64,000 nt of DNA from Spodoptera frugiperda (Eukaryota > Arthropoda > Insecta > Lepidoptera > Noctuidae). Position 1 is the stretch's first letter, and each line of letters starts with the position of its first letter. A program made the translations under genes and the position numbers. Shown in pieces: positions 24,362 through 34,778 of the stretch. The DNA lies in contig NC_064218.1 in assembly GCF_023101765.2 (NCBI RefSeq), positions 8,866,001 to 8,930,000 on the forward strand. Reading direction: 5' to 3'. The notes below the pieces were generated by a model. That model did no database searches. It was not told the DNA's origin and saw nothing but the letters and a program-made list of their open reading frames with translations.

Positions 24362-24445
24362 GCGTGGTTTTTAGTCAGTAGAAGTCCGACACTATCTCTC
24401 GCCTCATCCAAGGCAGAAGAAGTCAATGGATGATTCCCCCCCCCA
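24362..24445 (+). repeat. Dispersed repeat family C
   Basis: GGTTTTTAGTCAGTAGAAGT, GACACTATCTCTCGCCTCAT and GAAGTCAATGGATGATTCCC match the family seen at 26,690, 35,606 (inverted), 46,060, 48,765, 49,200 (inverted), 52,422 and 58,122. Confidence 0.65.
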
Positions 24446-25089
24446 CAAAAAAGGGTATGTAGGTACGTGCCATAATATGCTCCTCTGCCTACCTCTTAAT
24501 AAAAGGAAGGAATAAAAGGCCTAACGTTGCGTTGACGTCTTATTCCAAAAAAATCAATCAAAATTCACAATCACAGTTAAAATTTGAAAATCGTAGTAAC
24601 AATACCAATCACTAACACACAAAAATAATGAATAAACAATTTCTTTGTATTAGACACTCAAAGTTAGACCAAACGTTTTTGAAATAAGATTGTCAGTCGG
24701 GCAATGCATACTAGACGAACCGAAAACTGACCATTTTACCCTGATCCCTGGTAACACAGCAATTGTCCCTTAACCATCTGTTGTCTAAGCATTTGGGGAG
24801 GGGTGGGAGGTCAAGTTGTGCTGGAGTATCATACAGAAGTGCTTTGTTAGTTCGTGCATAACACAAGACTAACTATGCGTTGGGACAAAGACATACTGTT
24901 TTCATTTTAACACTGGAGTTTTTCCTGTGGGATGGAGTTAAAAATGTGGCTAATACTTTATGTACCGCTGCCTCAATCTGTCACTTTCATCTGTGGTATG
25001 GTGTAGGTAGAAAGGCTTTGTTTTTTTTTATATTCTCGTCTCTGTATGACACCATAGAGAGTTATATTTTAAAGTGGAATCAGGTATCA

Positions 25090-25433
25090 GGGTACTTTTC
25101 CACCAATGATGTATTATGCTTCGTTGCTGTGGATGCGTTTGGCTTTCGCCAATCATATTCATTGGTACACATAGCATAGCACTGGTGGAAATGGACTCGG
25201 CTAAGCTATGTTTATATAATGCCACTGTAGATTTAGATTTCCTACTATGGATACATCGCATACTCCAGCTGCGCATGTTCCTCGCATAGCTATTTTGCGG
25301 CGGCGCATCTTCATAACACATCTTTATCGCACAGCATAGCTTAGTATCGGTGGAAACGGTCACATAGTTTCATAGCTTAGCTATCACATCTTAGCATAGC
25401 TACATAGTACATTTTTTGCGAAAAAGCACCCTT
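25090..25433. mobile_element. Palindromic MITE, family M1
   Basis: Starts GGGTACTTTTCCACCAATG and ends GCGAAAAAGCACCC. The interior carries TTCATTGGTACACATAGC and many TAGCTA words. It is the longest copy in the window. Confidence 0.7.
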
Positions 25434-25812
25434 TTTGATGTATAGTAGCCTCGCCGTCTATTGTTATGTTATTCCGAGTTAGCATCTTCGTTTGTTTTTG
25501 GTGTTTTAGAAGCCTTGAGCACACATACTTATGAATAGAACCTAAGACACCTTCCAGCAGTTTACCTACATAGTTAAACATACGTGTTATTCATTTTATA
25601 TTTAGGTTAAATACAAATGAAGTTTATTTCCATACTGACTCATCCTCATTACACGTTCTCGAGTTATCATTCAATGATAACCTTACTATTTCACGAGGAT
25701 TTCGTAATACTTGCTACCTATTTATAAACAATGAAATATAAATAAATCTGACTTAAACATTGCCTCGTTCGTCATGAGATCGTAAATGTGATTGCAGGGG
25801 TTGAGCAATGAA

Positions 25813-26000
25813 TTACTGGGCTTTTTACGGCTTTTCAAATTTCTTGACAATGTGTCTTGAATTGTACCCAATATATGACAATAAGGTCACCCCTTATTGC
25901 ATGAGACTTATAACAGAAAAATTAGGTATACATTGTTCAGTGGAAATCCCACCGTGTTCACCTCTGCTTACCCCTTTGGGGATGAAAAGGCGTGACGATA
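25813..26000 (+). repeat. SINE family A lacking its tRNA-like head
   Basis: Starts at TTACTGGGCTTTTTACGG and runs to the GGGGATGAAAAGGCGTGACG tail. The tRNA-like head seen at 38,704 is missing, consistent with 5' truncation. Confidence 0.65.
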
Positions 26001-26181
26001 CTTACTTAAACATCAAAAAGTTTGTACGTCTATAACTTCTAAATAACTGCTCCAAATCAGATAAATATTATAGCGTCATAGTCCAGTATAAAGTCAGGGT
26101 CTGGAGTACATAAAATAAAACGAAAACATTCTTCTTCCTTAAACATATAATCAACTTATTTACACAAAATCACACAATTAT

Positions 26182-29100
26182 TTAATATCCATGTTCTTGG
26201 TATCCGCCACGGTGTCCGTGGTGTCCATGGCTGCCAGAGCTGTGGCCACCGGATCCATAACCGCTGTTAGGTCCAGAGCCTCCGAATCCACCAGTAGATC
26301 CGAATCCATTGTTGGTGTGTTGACCTCCGAATCCACCCTGAGGTCCTTGGCCAAAACCGCCGTTAGGTCCTACAGCTCCTTGAGGAATGTTTGAACCAGG
26401 TTGTGGGAAACCTTGAGCTCCGAAACCACCCTGGCCGAAACCATTTTGACCGCCGTATCCGCCTTGGCCGCCTCCGTAACCACCGCGACTACCTTGGTTG
26501 CCGCCAAAGCCACCCTGGTTGCCACCGTAGCCGCCCTGGTTGCCACCGTAACCACCTTGGCTACCGCCGTAGCCACCGCCACCGTAGTGGGGAATGCCTG
26601 TAAATAAAACAAAGGAGAATACTTAGTATAAATCATAATTAAGAAATATTGAGCTAGGCTTAAAAATCAGCCATCAGACCACCACAGATGGGGCCCAGTA
26701 GGGCTGATGCCTGAACCAGAGCTGCGGACTACCTAGCAGGTTCTCGGAGCTCTGGCTCGAAAAGCAAGAGTAGGAACGGGGTGGGTTTTAGTCAGTAAGA
26801 GTTTGACACTCCCTCTCACCTCGCCCAAAGTGGAAGAAGATGATTGTCCCCCATCAAACAAAACGTAAATTGCTTAAGCTTTCTATATTCAAAGGGATGT
26901 AATTATGAATCGTAAATGTAGAACAATACAATACAAGGACTAAAAAAGACTAATTACTTTAAACTTAATTATATCGAGAGTAATTTAAATAATCTCCAAC
27001 GGTCAAGGTTGAGTCTTGTCTATAAGTTCGTGGTCTTGTTTACCAAAACTACAATAAATAGATAAAGTAGTTGTTACCTACTAGTTAACGCTTACTGATA
27101 TTTCATCACACTTCATCACATGATATTTCAGGTCAATAACTGCTCTATATTTATGTATTCGTTTATTGAAGGAATATGCAGAAGTTTTAAACTAAATATC
27201 ATGTGTAACATGCATAGTACGTGAAACAACGCTGGCGTTGTGTTTCGTCGTGTCAGTGAGGTTACCAGTAACGCAATTTCCCTAATCTCTCCCCAATCCC
27301 TGAATTCTCAAATCACTAACCCCAAAAAGGCCGGCAACGGACTTGTAACACCTCTAGTATTGCGCCGCCGATTGCTTACCATCAGGTGATCCGTCTGCTC
27401 ATATACCAGCTTATCTCATAAAAAACACATTCGCTTAACATAACATTATACTTATTATTTACATAATAAAATAGGTATAAATATATTAAAATTTTAAACA
27501 CTAGGTACTCGTTGTTCATCAGTAATATTATCACAATTGTTTATAAAATCAATTAATTTAATTATCATCGGAAGAGTAAATGTTATCAAAGTTTATGTTC
27601 AGAGATGTTTACATTTGAGTGGAAATTGTATTTGTTTATGTTCAAAATGATGATAATTATAAACGTTTTTTGTCGACACGTGAATTTTATCTTTTGAAAG
27701 ATCCATTTTCACGTGATGTTCAGTGCAAGCGAACTAAAGTTTCTGGTAAAAGTAAAAGCATTAATTTCAATAAGACGCCTTTGAAACTTCAAATTGAATT
27801 GTCCAGCAGTCTGTCTGTCAGTGGAGCTAGATGCTAATGTTTCCAAAGTGTAGCTTCGAATGGAGAAAAACGAGGAAGAGGTGACACCAGTTTAAACGTA
27901 ATCTATTTCTATTACAATTTCCGAATCCATTAAAAGGCATTTCGGATTTTACCTTTTTCAGCAGCTATTTGGTATAGTGAATAATGCGAATAATAACCAG
28001 GTAGTTACAACCTGACTAAAGAATAGCGATTTTGACCAATCACTAGTGAGGCTTAAATTATAATCGATAACTATGATCTAGACATAATAATGCATAGACA
28101 TTTTAATTAATATAAGTACTAACAAATAGACGTTCCATAACTTACCGTAGCAGGTCACAGCCAACGCCAAAACCAAGCAAGCGAGCTGGAAGAAAAAATA
28201 ACATTTTAGCATAAAACCTAACACTATTTCAACAATACAAAATTGATCAATTAATTAATTATACTTATTTAATTACAATTAGAATGGTAAACGCAAAATT
28301 TTATATCTAACTAGCGACTCGCCTCAACTTCGCATGGGTACAATGGTGATATGTTATATATGTTAAAACCTTCCTTTTGAATCACTACTATTTATTAAAA
28401 AAAACTGCATCAAAATCCTTTGCGTAGACAGGTACTTTTAAAGAATTAAGCATACAAAAGGATATAGGGACAGAGAAAGCGACTTTGTTTTATATTTATT
28501 TATTTATTTATTTTATTTCTTCATGCACATGAGTGTGTACACTAGGTGGGCTTAATGCCGTAGGCATTCTCTACCAGCCAAACCTACAGGTGATGCAATG
28601 AAGAACCAGTGGTAGGTGCATGGACCAAGCAAATTAATAAAAGCTCAAGGAGAGAAAAAAAAATACAATATACTTTCTAACAGAAACATATACCAAAATA
28701 TATTTAAATAATATAGAAACATAATAAACCTACATAAAAACAATACATATACTATCTACATATTATAATATATACATACTACTTATAGTGAAGATCAAGA
28801 TGAACCCTCTGATAACCTCTTCAAAAGAAGCTCCCGAACTCTCCACTTGAACGTCATGCGAGCAGACAGCATCCTGATATCGGTGGGGAGCGCGTTCCAC
28901 AGCAAGATAGATTGAATAAAAAAAGAAGAATGAAGGAATTTTGTGTGATGAGTAGGACACTGAAGGAGACGGTTATTAGAAGAGCGTAGATATTTGCTGT
29001 GGTTGGCGCAAGTGTATTGAAAGAGAGAGGAAAGATAGTTAGGCGAAGAAGGTGAATCGAGGAGGGAAAAAAGTGTGGTAAGCGCCCTTTGCTCCCTGCG

Positions 29101-31743
29101 CTGGCGTATGGGCAGCCACTTTAATTGCAGCCGATGTGCAGAAACGTGATCATATTTACGCAGGTTGAAGACGAATCGAATGCAGTTATTCAGAAGTTGG
29201 TCAAGTTTATTGAGGAGATCTGCATTCAGGTCGTAATAACAAACATCCGCATAGTCAATAATAGGGAACAATAAGGCCTGCACTAGCATTGACTTGGTGG
29301 TAGACGGAAGCAAGTTCTTAATGCGATAAAGAGACCGCAGTGATCCGGTGACCTTTTTGCACACATTTGTGACTTGTGCCTGCCAGTTCAGATTACTGTC
29401 AATGAGCAAGCCGAGGTTTTTGACGTCACTACTGAACGGCACGATCGCACCGTCGAAGACAACAGGCGGTAGGGAAGTATTGTCAACCTTGCCCAGAGAC
29501 CGAGAGCTTCCGATGATGATCGCCTGGCATTTGTTGGGGTTCACTGCAATTCCAAACCGTGCCGACCAGCTGCTGATGGCAGACAAGTCAGCATTAATTT
29601 TAGTGATGGCACTCGGTAAGTCGTCAAAGCCGGCCTGACAATAAACCTGCAAGTCGTCGGCATACAGATGGTACGAACACTGAAGTTCTGAGGTGATTAG
29701 ATTAATAAATATGGAAAATAAGAGAGGTGAAAGTATGCCGCCTTGAGGAACGCCAGCTTTTAATTCGCGCCAATTAGATGTTGAGTCACCATGTTTGACC
29801 GACTGCTGACGCTCCTGAAGATAAGAAGAGAACCATTCCAGTGACTCGCCAGAGACCGTAAGGTGGGATAGGATACCTAAAAGGATGTCGTGACTGACCA
29901 TATTGAAGGCATTCGAGAAGTCAACCAAAACCAGAACTGTGGCTCTGGTGTCCTCGAAGCCGGTTCTAATATCGCCAGTCACTTTAAGGAGGGCTGAAGT
30001 AGTGCTGTGGCCTGGTCTAAAGCCAGATTGTAATGGACTAATTAGTCCATTTCTGTATACGAAACTAGATAGTTGTTTGTGTACGCAGGCCTCGAGCACC
30101 TTGGACAGGAAGGGAAGTATAGATATTGGACGGAATTGGGAAGGAATAGTGGGAGTAGACACTTTTGGGAGCGGACGGACATAAGCTCTACGCCATAGGG
30201 ATGGGAATGTTCCGGAAAAAAGGGAAAAGTTTATGACATGGGTTATAGCAGGTAGGAGGTGATCTAGGACAGTAACGATCATGTGGCGAGAAATGTTGTC
30301 ACAACCTACCGCTTTGGATTTGATTGAAAGGATAATCCTTCCAACCTCCGACAAATCAACTGGAACGAAGCAGAAGGGGTTTCTGATGTTAGGACGCGTC
30401 AGACCTTCGATATATGCTATAGTGTTTTGTTTTACTAGACGATCCATAGTAGGTACTGTAGCGAAGTGGTCATTGAGATCGTCTAAGCAAATTGAACAGG
30501 GAAGGTCTGAATATTGCGTTTTGCCGATACCTAGAGTTCCGAGGAATTTCCAGATATCGGCGGAAGAAGAAGAGGATATATTTTCAAGAACGTGGCGGCG
30601 TTTGGCGTTGCGTACCATCCGATTACACCTATTTCTTGCAAGCTTGAATGCCGCCCAGTTTTCGTCAGTGCGATCCCTCCTATGTTTACGGAACGCCCGG
30701 TCCCTGCTTCGCATCGCCATCCTTATTCCGCACGTCATCCAAGGCGCAGGTGGCCGCTTAACCCTTATTTTCCTGATGGGAGCGTGGCGATCATATAGGC
30801 TAATCACATTATAATTAAAAATCGCCAACTTGTCATCGACTGTCGCAGCTTCCAACATGGGCTCCCAGTCAATCAGCGACGCGTCCTCCTGCAATCTTGC
30901 TCCGTCCATCCGCGCAAAACAACGCCTATACAGGACCCTAGGCTTCACCTTGGGTGGCTTAAGGATGTAGGATAGGAATATCATGTCATGGTGAGAAAAG
31001 CCAGGGGCATCATGTTGACCATGACAGGATACAAAGGAAGGATTGGAGGTGAGGATAAGATCAAGCCAGGAGTCATCACCAGCAGTGTTGTGATGGGTGG
31101 GATCAAGTGGTAACACATGAAGGTTTGACGACTCCACAATTTGAAGGAGTTTGCGGGAACGAGGGGATTCAAGGGAGAGGAGATTGGTATTAAAGTCACC
31201 CATGATTATGTGATGCATGTACTCGGACCCCAGGGATTCTAAAACTGATTCGAATTCAGTGAAATAATCGACAGTAGGGGGACAGTAAACGACACCCAGT
31301 ACGGTTTTTCCCCCTTGGCAACAAACCTCAAGAAAGAGATACTCCGCAGGACAATTGAGAGGAGAAGTGAGGAGCACTTTGTAAGATAATTCACTGCGGA
31401 GGTATATGGCAACACCACCCCCTCTCCTGACAGTTCGGTCATTCCGTATAAGAATATAACCAGGAAGGGGGTAGGTGGTAGAAGGTAATTGTGGTTTGAG
31501 CCAAGTTTCCGATATCAGGACAGCATGGACGCTACTATTGCCGAACACATCGTAGAGCTCATTGTAATGGCTGGGAATGCTTTGCGCATTTAAATGGCAA
31601 ACATTCAACAGCCGGTTGGGGCTGCGGGCAAATTGGTTACCCACAAAGTCAACCAAAGTGTCGCCTAAAGAGTGGAAGCTGTCATCATTAGAGGATTCAT
31701 CAGCTGATACAAAATAATCGTCATTTATCATTTATAAAATACA

Positions 31744-31780
<37 letters not shown>

Positions 31781-33846
31781 AATAAACAATAAAAGTAATG
31801 AAAGAATATAATTAATAAAGTATTTAAATATAAATAGATAGAATAATGCACACACTAAACACTCACCAATTGCAACACTGCACCACCCGCCAGCTAACAT
31901 CAATGACACATATTATTAAATCAAGGAAAAAAAACAGACAAAATCACAAAAAACAACAATATCATAAGCAAGGAAAAAAAAAGCTTCATTAGGTCATTGA
32001 GCGGCGTATCCGAACGCATCAATTACTACAATGACAATTGTCTGTCAGATGACGTTGACAATTGACATTGCATTGTAAACAAACAAAACACCAGAATATC
32101 TAAAAAAACAATGTGTAAAGTGAATAAAGAAATGAGATTAAAATATATAATTAGCTATCAAAATAAAATATTAAATGAAATTAACCAATTGTATGAATAT
32201 AAAGCAATGAAAAACATAAAAGAATTGAATTTTGAAGAATATTGTGAGAAGAAAACAGTAGGAGGTAATACAATAAAGTTGATTCGATTGAATTATATGA
32301 CCACCGTCTTAGGTTATACTAAGATTCAACTGGCAACAAGAGGGTAATTGTCTAATAGTACAAGAACAAAGAAAACTTACAAAATTAGGATTAATAAGAT
32401 ACAAGAAGAAGAATTTTAGAGGAAATTATTTAGAAATTTAGATTGAGGAAATGACACAGAAGTAAGTGATTTTTAAGATAATACACAAATAGATAATTTA
32501 AGGTGGTCTAGATAAATTGAGTGTTCACTTATTTTCTTGTGGTTTTCAGCGTTCCCCCTGCCGACTCCGCAGGCCGCTTGCCAGTTGAAGGAGGCTTGCT
32601 CTGAGTCCTCGGATACTTGGACAGCAGAGGATCCAACCCGTCCATGGATGTCACCTTATGCCTACTGCCATCCGGAGCCCTGATGTGGATGACACCATTG
32701 TTGGTCCAACAAGCCCTCATGCCGAAGTGTTGCCGAGCCCTCTCAAACACGCTCTGCCTAGACCTAGTTAGGAACTCCTTTATCACTATGTTGGAGCCCT
32801 TCAAGCGACCCTTCGCCTTCCACACCGTCATCTTATCGGTTGTGCTGGTAAATCGAACCAAAACCGGCCGGTGGTGGTCTGCGCTGGCCTGCCCCAGCCT
32901 GTGACTGACCTTGATGGAAGATGCAGTGAGGTTGAGGCCAAGTTTTGAATTGCATACGCCAAGAGTGACAGCAGTACAGTCCTCGCTAGCCACTTCGGGT
33001 ACGCCCTGGATGATTAGGGCTTTGCGTCGGCTCCTAGTATTGATCTCATCAAGTTCACGGGAGTTCTCACTGACCTGGAGCCGCAACATCTTCAACATGT
33101 CGAAGACAAGTTCCCGGAACGTCCTGAAGTCTTCAGCTACCCTCGCTATAGTGTCCTTTGATGTGCCCGCGGTTTGGATCTGTACTTGAACCTCCTTGAA
33201 TTTCCTGGCAATGCGTTCCTCCCAGGAATCCAGTATGGACACTATGGATGTGCTGTCTTGTGCCATTGTGACTCAGTGCTGACTTTAATACTATTGTAAA
33301 TAAATATGTGCTTGATGTGCTGGCAGGTGGTGTGCCCAATTTGTTTTATTCAAGCAGTTTACTGCACTATAACTACTCCAAATAAATTGAGTTTCAACTG
33401 GTAAGTTAAATTAATATATTTAATATTATTAAATTAATTCTTATTAACACAAGTGATGTGTGTCCACTTGCAACACCTACGCGAGAATCAAATTTTATAC
33501 TATGTAGTAAAGAAATAACACAATGCTTTAAGAGTATACGAGACCTTATTCACATTAATTATTAATATTTTCTTTATTTGTACATATAATATTTTTCAAT
33601 TTTTTTTTTTGGATAGTATTAATAACATTTGTCAATTTTGTACATACAACATTTTTATAACATGACGAACTATTTGTTCCTTATTTACGAAGCAAAATAT
33701 TTTTAGATCTTTTAAATCACCAACAAAAATTAATACCACGATGAACTTTTGAATCTCAATATTTTATTCTCCACTAATATTATAATAAATTAAGTACACC
33801 AATATTTTATTTAATATAATTAAAAAATACTCACTTTAAAAGCCAT
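26182..33846 (-). CDS. Secreted glycine-rich protein (155 aa), intron 1 invaded by a LINE
   Basis: Three coding exons on the minus strand join in frame: 33835-33846 (ATG GCT TTT AAA), 28146-28185 (40 bp) and 26182-26597, ending TAA at 26182-26184. The protein starts MAFKLACLVLALAVTCYG, a clear signal peptide. The mature chain is IPHYGGGGYGG followed by GGYGGNQ-type repeats, then PNGGFGQGPQGGFGG, and a His-rich end HGHHGHRGGYQEHGY. No known domain is seen. Such chains occur in cuticle, silk-like and some immune secretions of insects, so I cannot give a function. Its neighbour at 34779-36897 has the same exon sizes and a near-identical promoter, so the two are tandem paralogues. Intron 1 is 5.65 kb, of which 5.0 kb is the inserted LINE in the same orientation as the gene. 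Confidence 0.85.
26690..26868 (+). repeat. Dispersed repeat family C, long copy
   Basis: Includes the head AGAGCTGCGGACTACCTAGC and GCTCTGGCTCGAAAAGCAAG before TTTAGTCAGTAAGAGTTTG and GACACTCCCTCTCACCTCGC. One of the fullest copies here. Confidence 0.7.
27225..27424 (+). repeat. Dispersed repeat family D with part of its head
   Basis: ACGCTGGCGTTGTGTTTCG is part of the head seen in full at 58,498. It is followed by AAAGGCCGGCAACGGACTTG and TTACCATCAGGTGATCCGTC. Confidence 0.7.
28310..28487 (-). repeat. Left half of a dispersed repeat split by the LINE
   Basis: AAACTGCATCAAAATCC, AAGAATTAAGCATACAAAAG and GCGACTTTG match the copy at 41215-41375. The continuation CTATGTAGTAAAG is found only after the LINE, at 33500, so the repeat was the landing site. 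Confidence 0.7.
28795..31731 (-). CDS. LINE ORF2: endonuclease and reverse transcriptase, 978 aa
   Basis: An apurinic/apyrimidinic-type endonuclease occupies about residues 40-260, with LNAQS near 48, ISETW near 75, GDFNTN near 178 and SHHDM near 246. The reverse transcriptase follows at about residues 440-740, with RPISILPFLSKVLE, VDFSNAF near 605, GVPQGGILSP near 662 and the catalytic LYADDLQVY near 690. The C-terminal part (about 740-978) contains a LPIRQRREQRALTTLF stretch of the type found after the RT in CR1-like elements. I see no RNase H and no C-terminal zinc knuckle. It functions in target-primed reverse transcription of its own RNA. No frameshift or stop is present, so it could be active. 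Confidence 0.92.
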   Translation of the reverse strand: MINDDYFVSADESSNDDSFHSLGDTLVDFVGNQFARSPNRLLNVCHLNAQSIPSHYNELYDVFGNSSVHAVLISETWLKPQLPSTTYPLPGYILIRNDRTVRRGGGVAIYLRSELSYKVLLTSPLNCPAEYLFLEVCCQGGKTVLGVVYCPPTVDYFTEFESVLESLGSEYMHHIIMGDFNTNLLSLESPRSRKLLQIVESSNLHVLPLDPTHHNTAGDDSWLDLILTSNPSFVSCHGQHDAPGFSHHDMIFLSYILKPPKVKPRVLYRRCFARMDGARLQEDASLIDWEPMLEAATVDDKLAIFNYNVISLYDRHAPIRKIRVKRPPAPWMTCGIRMAMRSRDRAFRKHRRDRTDENWAAFKLARNRCNRMVRNAKRRHVLENISSSSSADIWKFLGTLGIGKTQYSDLPCSICLDDLNDHFATVPTMDRLVKQNTIAYIEGLTRPNIRNPFCFVPVDLSEVGRIILSIKSKAVGCDNISRHMIVTVLDHLLPAITHVINFSLFSGTFPSLWRRAYVRPLPKVSTPTIPSQFRPISILPFLSKVLEACVHKQLSSFVYRNGLISPLQSGFRPGHSTTSALLKVTGDIRTGFEDTRATVLVLVDFSNAFNMVSHDILLGILSHLTVSGESLEWFSSYLQERQQSVKHGDSTSNWRELKAGVPQGGILSPLLFSIFINLITSELQCSYHLYADDLQVYCQAGFDDLPSAITKINADLSAISSWSARFGIAVNPNKCQAIIIGSSRSLGKVDNTSLPPVVFDGAIVPFSSDVKNLGLLIDSNLNWQAQVTNVCKKVTGSLRSLYRIKNLLPSTTKSMLVQALLFPIIDYADVCYYDLNADLLNKLDQLLNNCIRFVFNLRKYDHVSAHRLQLKWLPIRQRREQRALTTLFSLLDSPSSPNYLSSLFQYTCANHSKYLRSSNNRLLQCPTHHTKFLHSSFFIQSILLWNALPTDIRMLSARMTFKWRVRELLLKRLSEGSS
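31738..32528. other. AT-rich spacer between LINE ORF1 and ORF2
   Basis: The spacer is about 800 bp, long for a LINE, and very AT-rich. It starts with an (AT)n microsatellite around 31,747-31,774 and contains a 78-codon antisense ORF (32111-32347, MCKVNKEMRLKYIISYQNKI...). A nested insertion or part of the element's own regulation are both possible. Confidence 0.5.
32529..33266 (-). CDS. LINE ORF1: RNA-binding chaperone-like protein, 245 aa
   Basis: The chain begins MAQDSTSIVSILDSWEERIA. An N-terminal helical, coiled-coil-like stretch (about residues 10-85) is followed by RRKALIIQGVPE, an opening typical of the RRM-like domain in L1-type ORF1 proteins, then KVSHRLGQ and PVLVRFTS. The C-terminus is basic and Pro/Ser-rich. 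No CCHC knuckle is seen. It probably binds the element's RNA to form the particle. It lies in the 5' part of the element, 226 bp from its start. Assignment is by overall organisation and is fairly safe. Confidence 0.8.
   Translation of the reverse strand: MAQDSTSIVSILDSWEERIARKFKEVQVQIQTAGTSKDTIARVAEDFRTFRELVFDMLKMLRLQVSENSRELDEINTRSRRKALIIQGVPEVASEDCTAVTLGVCNSKLGLNLTASSIKVSHRLGQASADHHRPVLVRFTSTTDKMTVWKAKGRLKGSNIVIKEFLTRSRQSVFERARQHFGMRACWTNNGVIHIRAPDGSRHKVTSMDGLDPLLSKYPRTQSKPPSTGKRPAESAGGTLKTTRK
33500..33834. other. Remainder of intron 1 beside exon 1 of the distal glycine-rich gene
   Basis: Starts with CTATGTAGTAAAG, the other half of the split repeat, and continues as AT-rich sequence. 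I see nothing else in it. Confidence 0.6.
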
Positions 33847-33914
33847 CTTGTTGAGATATAAGGATTAACTTTAGACGACGATAAATCTGAAGTGTTTGCT
33901 CAGTAGTTTTAAAA

Positions 33915-33941
33915 CATTACCTTATATACAACACGTTATCA
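33915..33941 (-). promoter_or_regulatory. Core promoter of the distal glycine-rich gene: GATA-type site and TATA box
   Basis: On the minus strand TGATAAC (33935-33941) lies a few bases before TATATAAG (33921-33928), which is followed by GTAAT. The start codon is about 75 bases downstream of the TATA box. The same block with only a few changes precedes the neighbouring paralogue at 36941-36966. Confidence 0.75.
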
Positions 33942-34362
33942 CTGACAATTTGTGCGTCTGACCCCACTGAGATGTTCTCTGAACAGATAAACATACATCC
34001 TACATAACTATAGCTATAAACAATAACAAATCTGTTATCACTAAATAACAGTTCCATATTTTATTTACAAACACTATGTGAACGCTCCCAATACTTCATC
34101 TTCTTAGAATATGACATCACAAACTCGAATTATAATGGCGTCATTCATTCTAGGAACCGAGGTTTAGAATTGACATCAACAGGAAAATTAGGGGGTTACC
34201 AAATTACGTGCCGATTTAAAGTTATTCAGATGTTTTACTTTGTGATTTACGTTATTGGTTACCCAGAAATTATGAGACTGGATTGTATAGTAAGTTGCAT
34301 CACTTTTGTATCCCTAAATTTGACAATGTATTTTTTTAACTACGTTGTCTCACGCAACAATT

Positions 34363-34510
34363 TTCTCCTGTGTCGTGGGTGCGTTTATAAACATACAAGT
34401 TCACATGCACACGATACACAGTCCCTGAACAATTTGTGGATCACAGAAGGAGTTGCTCCGTGCGGGAATGGAATACGCTACACGCTGCGCGACAACGGGT
34501 GCCCAACCGT
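34363..34510 (-). repeat. tRNA-derived SINE, family B
   Basis: TTTCTCCTGTGTCGTGGGTG and GGGAATGGAATACGCTACAC match the family, with a damaged B-box. It fills much of the space between the two glycine-rich genes. Confidence 0.65.
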
Positions 34511-34638
34511 GAAGTCATCAGTATTATTAGGTATGTTCAAAAAAGGAAAGTATTTTTATCGGCAGAACTTAACAACATTAACAGAAAAATAACGTAATGG
34601 TTCTCATTCGAAAAATAACTCAACTTCATGAAATCAGC

Positions 34639-34644
34639 TTTAAT
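34639..34644 (-). terminator. Candidate poly(A) signal ATTAAA of the proximal glycine-rich gene
   Basis: ATTAAA on the minus strand about 135 bases after the TAG stop. It is a common variant signal; no transcript data are available. Confidence 0.35.
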
Positions 34645-34778
34645 GACACGAATATTAAAAGATATAGCACCAGTAGTTAAAACATATTATTATTGACCAG
34701 CAATTTCTCCATTATTCACAGCATATGGTTGTTGGTTATTAAAACCTGGTGCGTCCTGGATTGACTGGGTTTCTGAAT

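Larger units (their letters stand above)
20331..26181. other. Intergenic stretch between the PTP gene and the glycine-rich gene pair
   Basis: The genes converge here. I see no supported gene. Contents listed separately are a family-B SINE near 21,722, a LINE RT C-terminal fragment near 22,471, a family-D repeat near 23,293, a double hairpin at 24,099-24,266, a family-C repeat near 24,362, an M1 MITE near 25,090 and a headless family-A SINE near 25,813. The remaining sequence is AT-rich with only short chance ORFs. Confidence 0.65.
26598..28145. other. Intron 2 of the distal glycine-rich gene
   Basis: Holds a family-C repeat (26690-26868) and a family-D repeat (27225-27424). The 72-codon ORF from 27619 has no recognisable features and lies antisense to the gene. 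Confidence 0.65.
28488..33499 (-). mobile_element. Full-length two-ORF non-LTR retrotransposon (LINE) with 7-bp target duplication
   Basis: The element spans 28495-33492 on the minus strand and is flanked by TTTTATA at 28488-28494 and 33493-33499. The empty site can be read from the related repeat near 41,345 (CATTGTTTTATACTATGTA), which supports both borders. The 3' end carries an (AAAT)n-type tail. It encodes ORF1 (32529-33266) and ORF2 (28795-31731), both open. By its YADD-type RT, lack of an RNase H and tandem tail, it looks like the CR1/L2/Daphne side of the LINE tree, but I cannot fix the clade without a search. It sits in intron 1 of the glycine-rich gene. Confidence 0.88.

Noticed and set aside
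26370..26636. Ala/Val-rich ORFs over the glycine-rich exon on both strands
   Set aside because: These are shadow frames of the Gly-rich repeat; the spliced frame with a signal peptide is the real one.
32111..32347. 78-codon ORF antisense within the LINE as a separate gene
   Set aside because: Very AT-rich, Lys/Asn/Ile composition expected by chance; kept only as part of the spacer observation.
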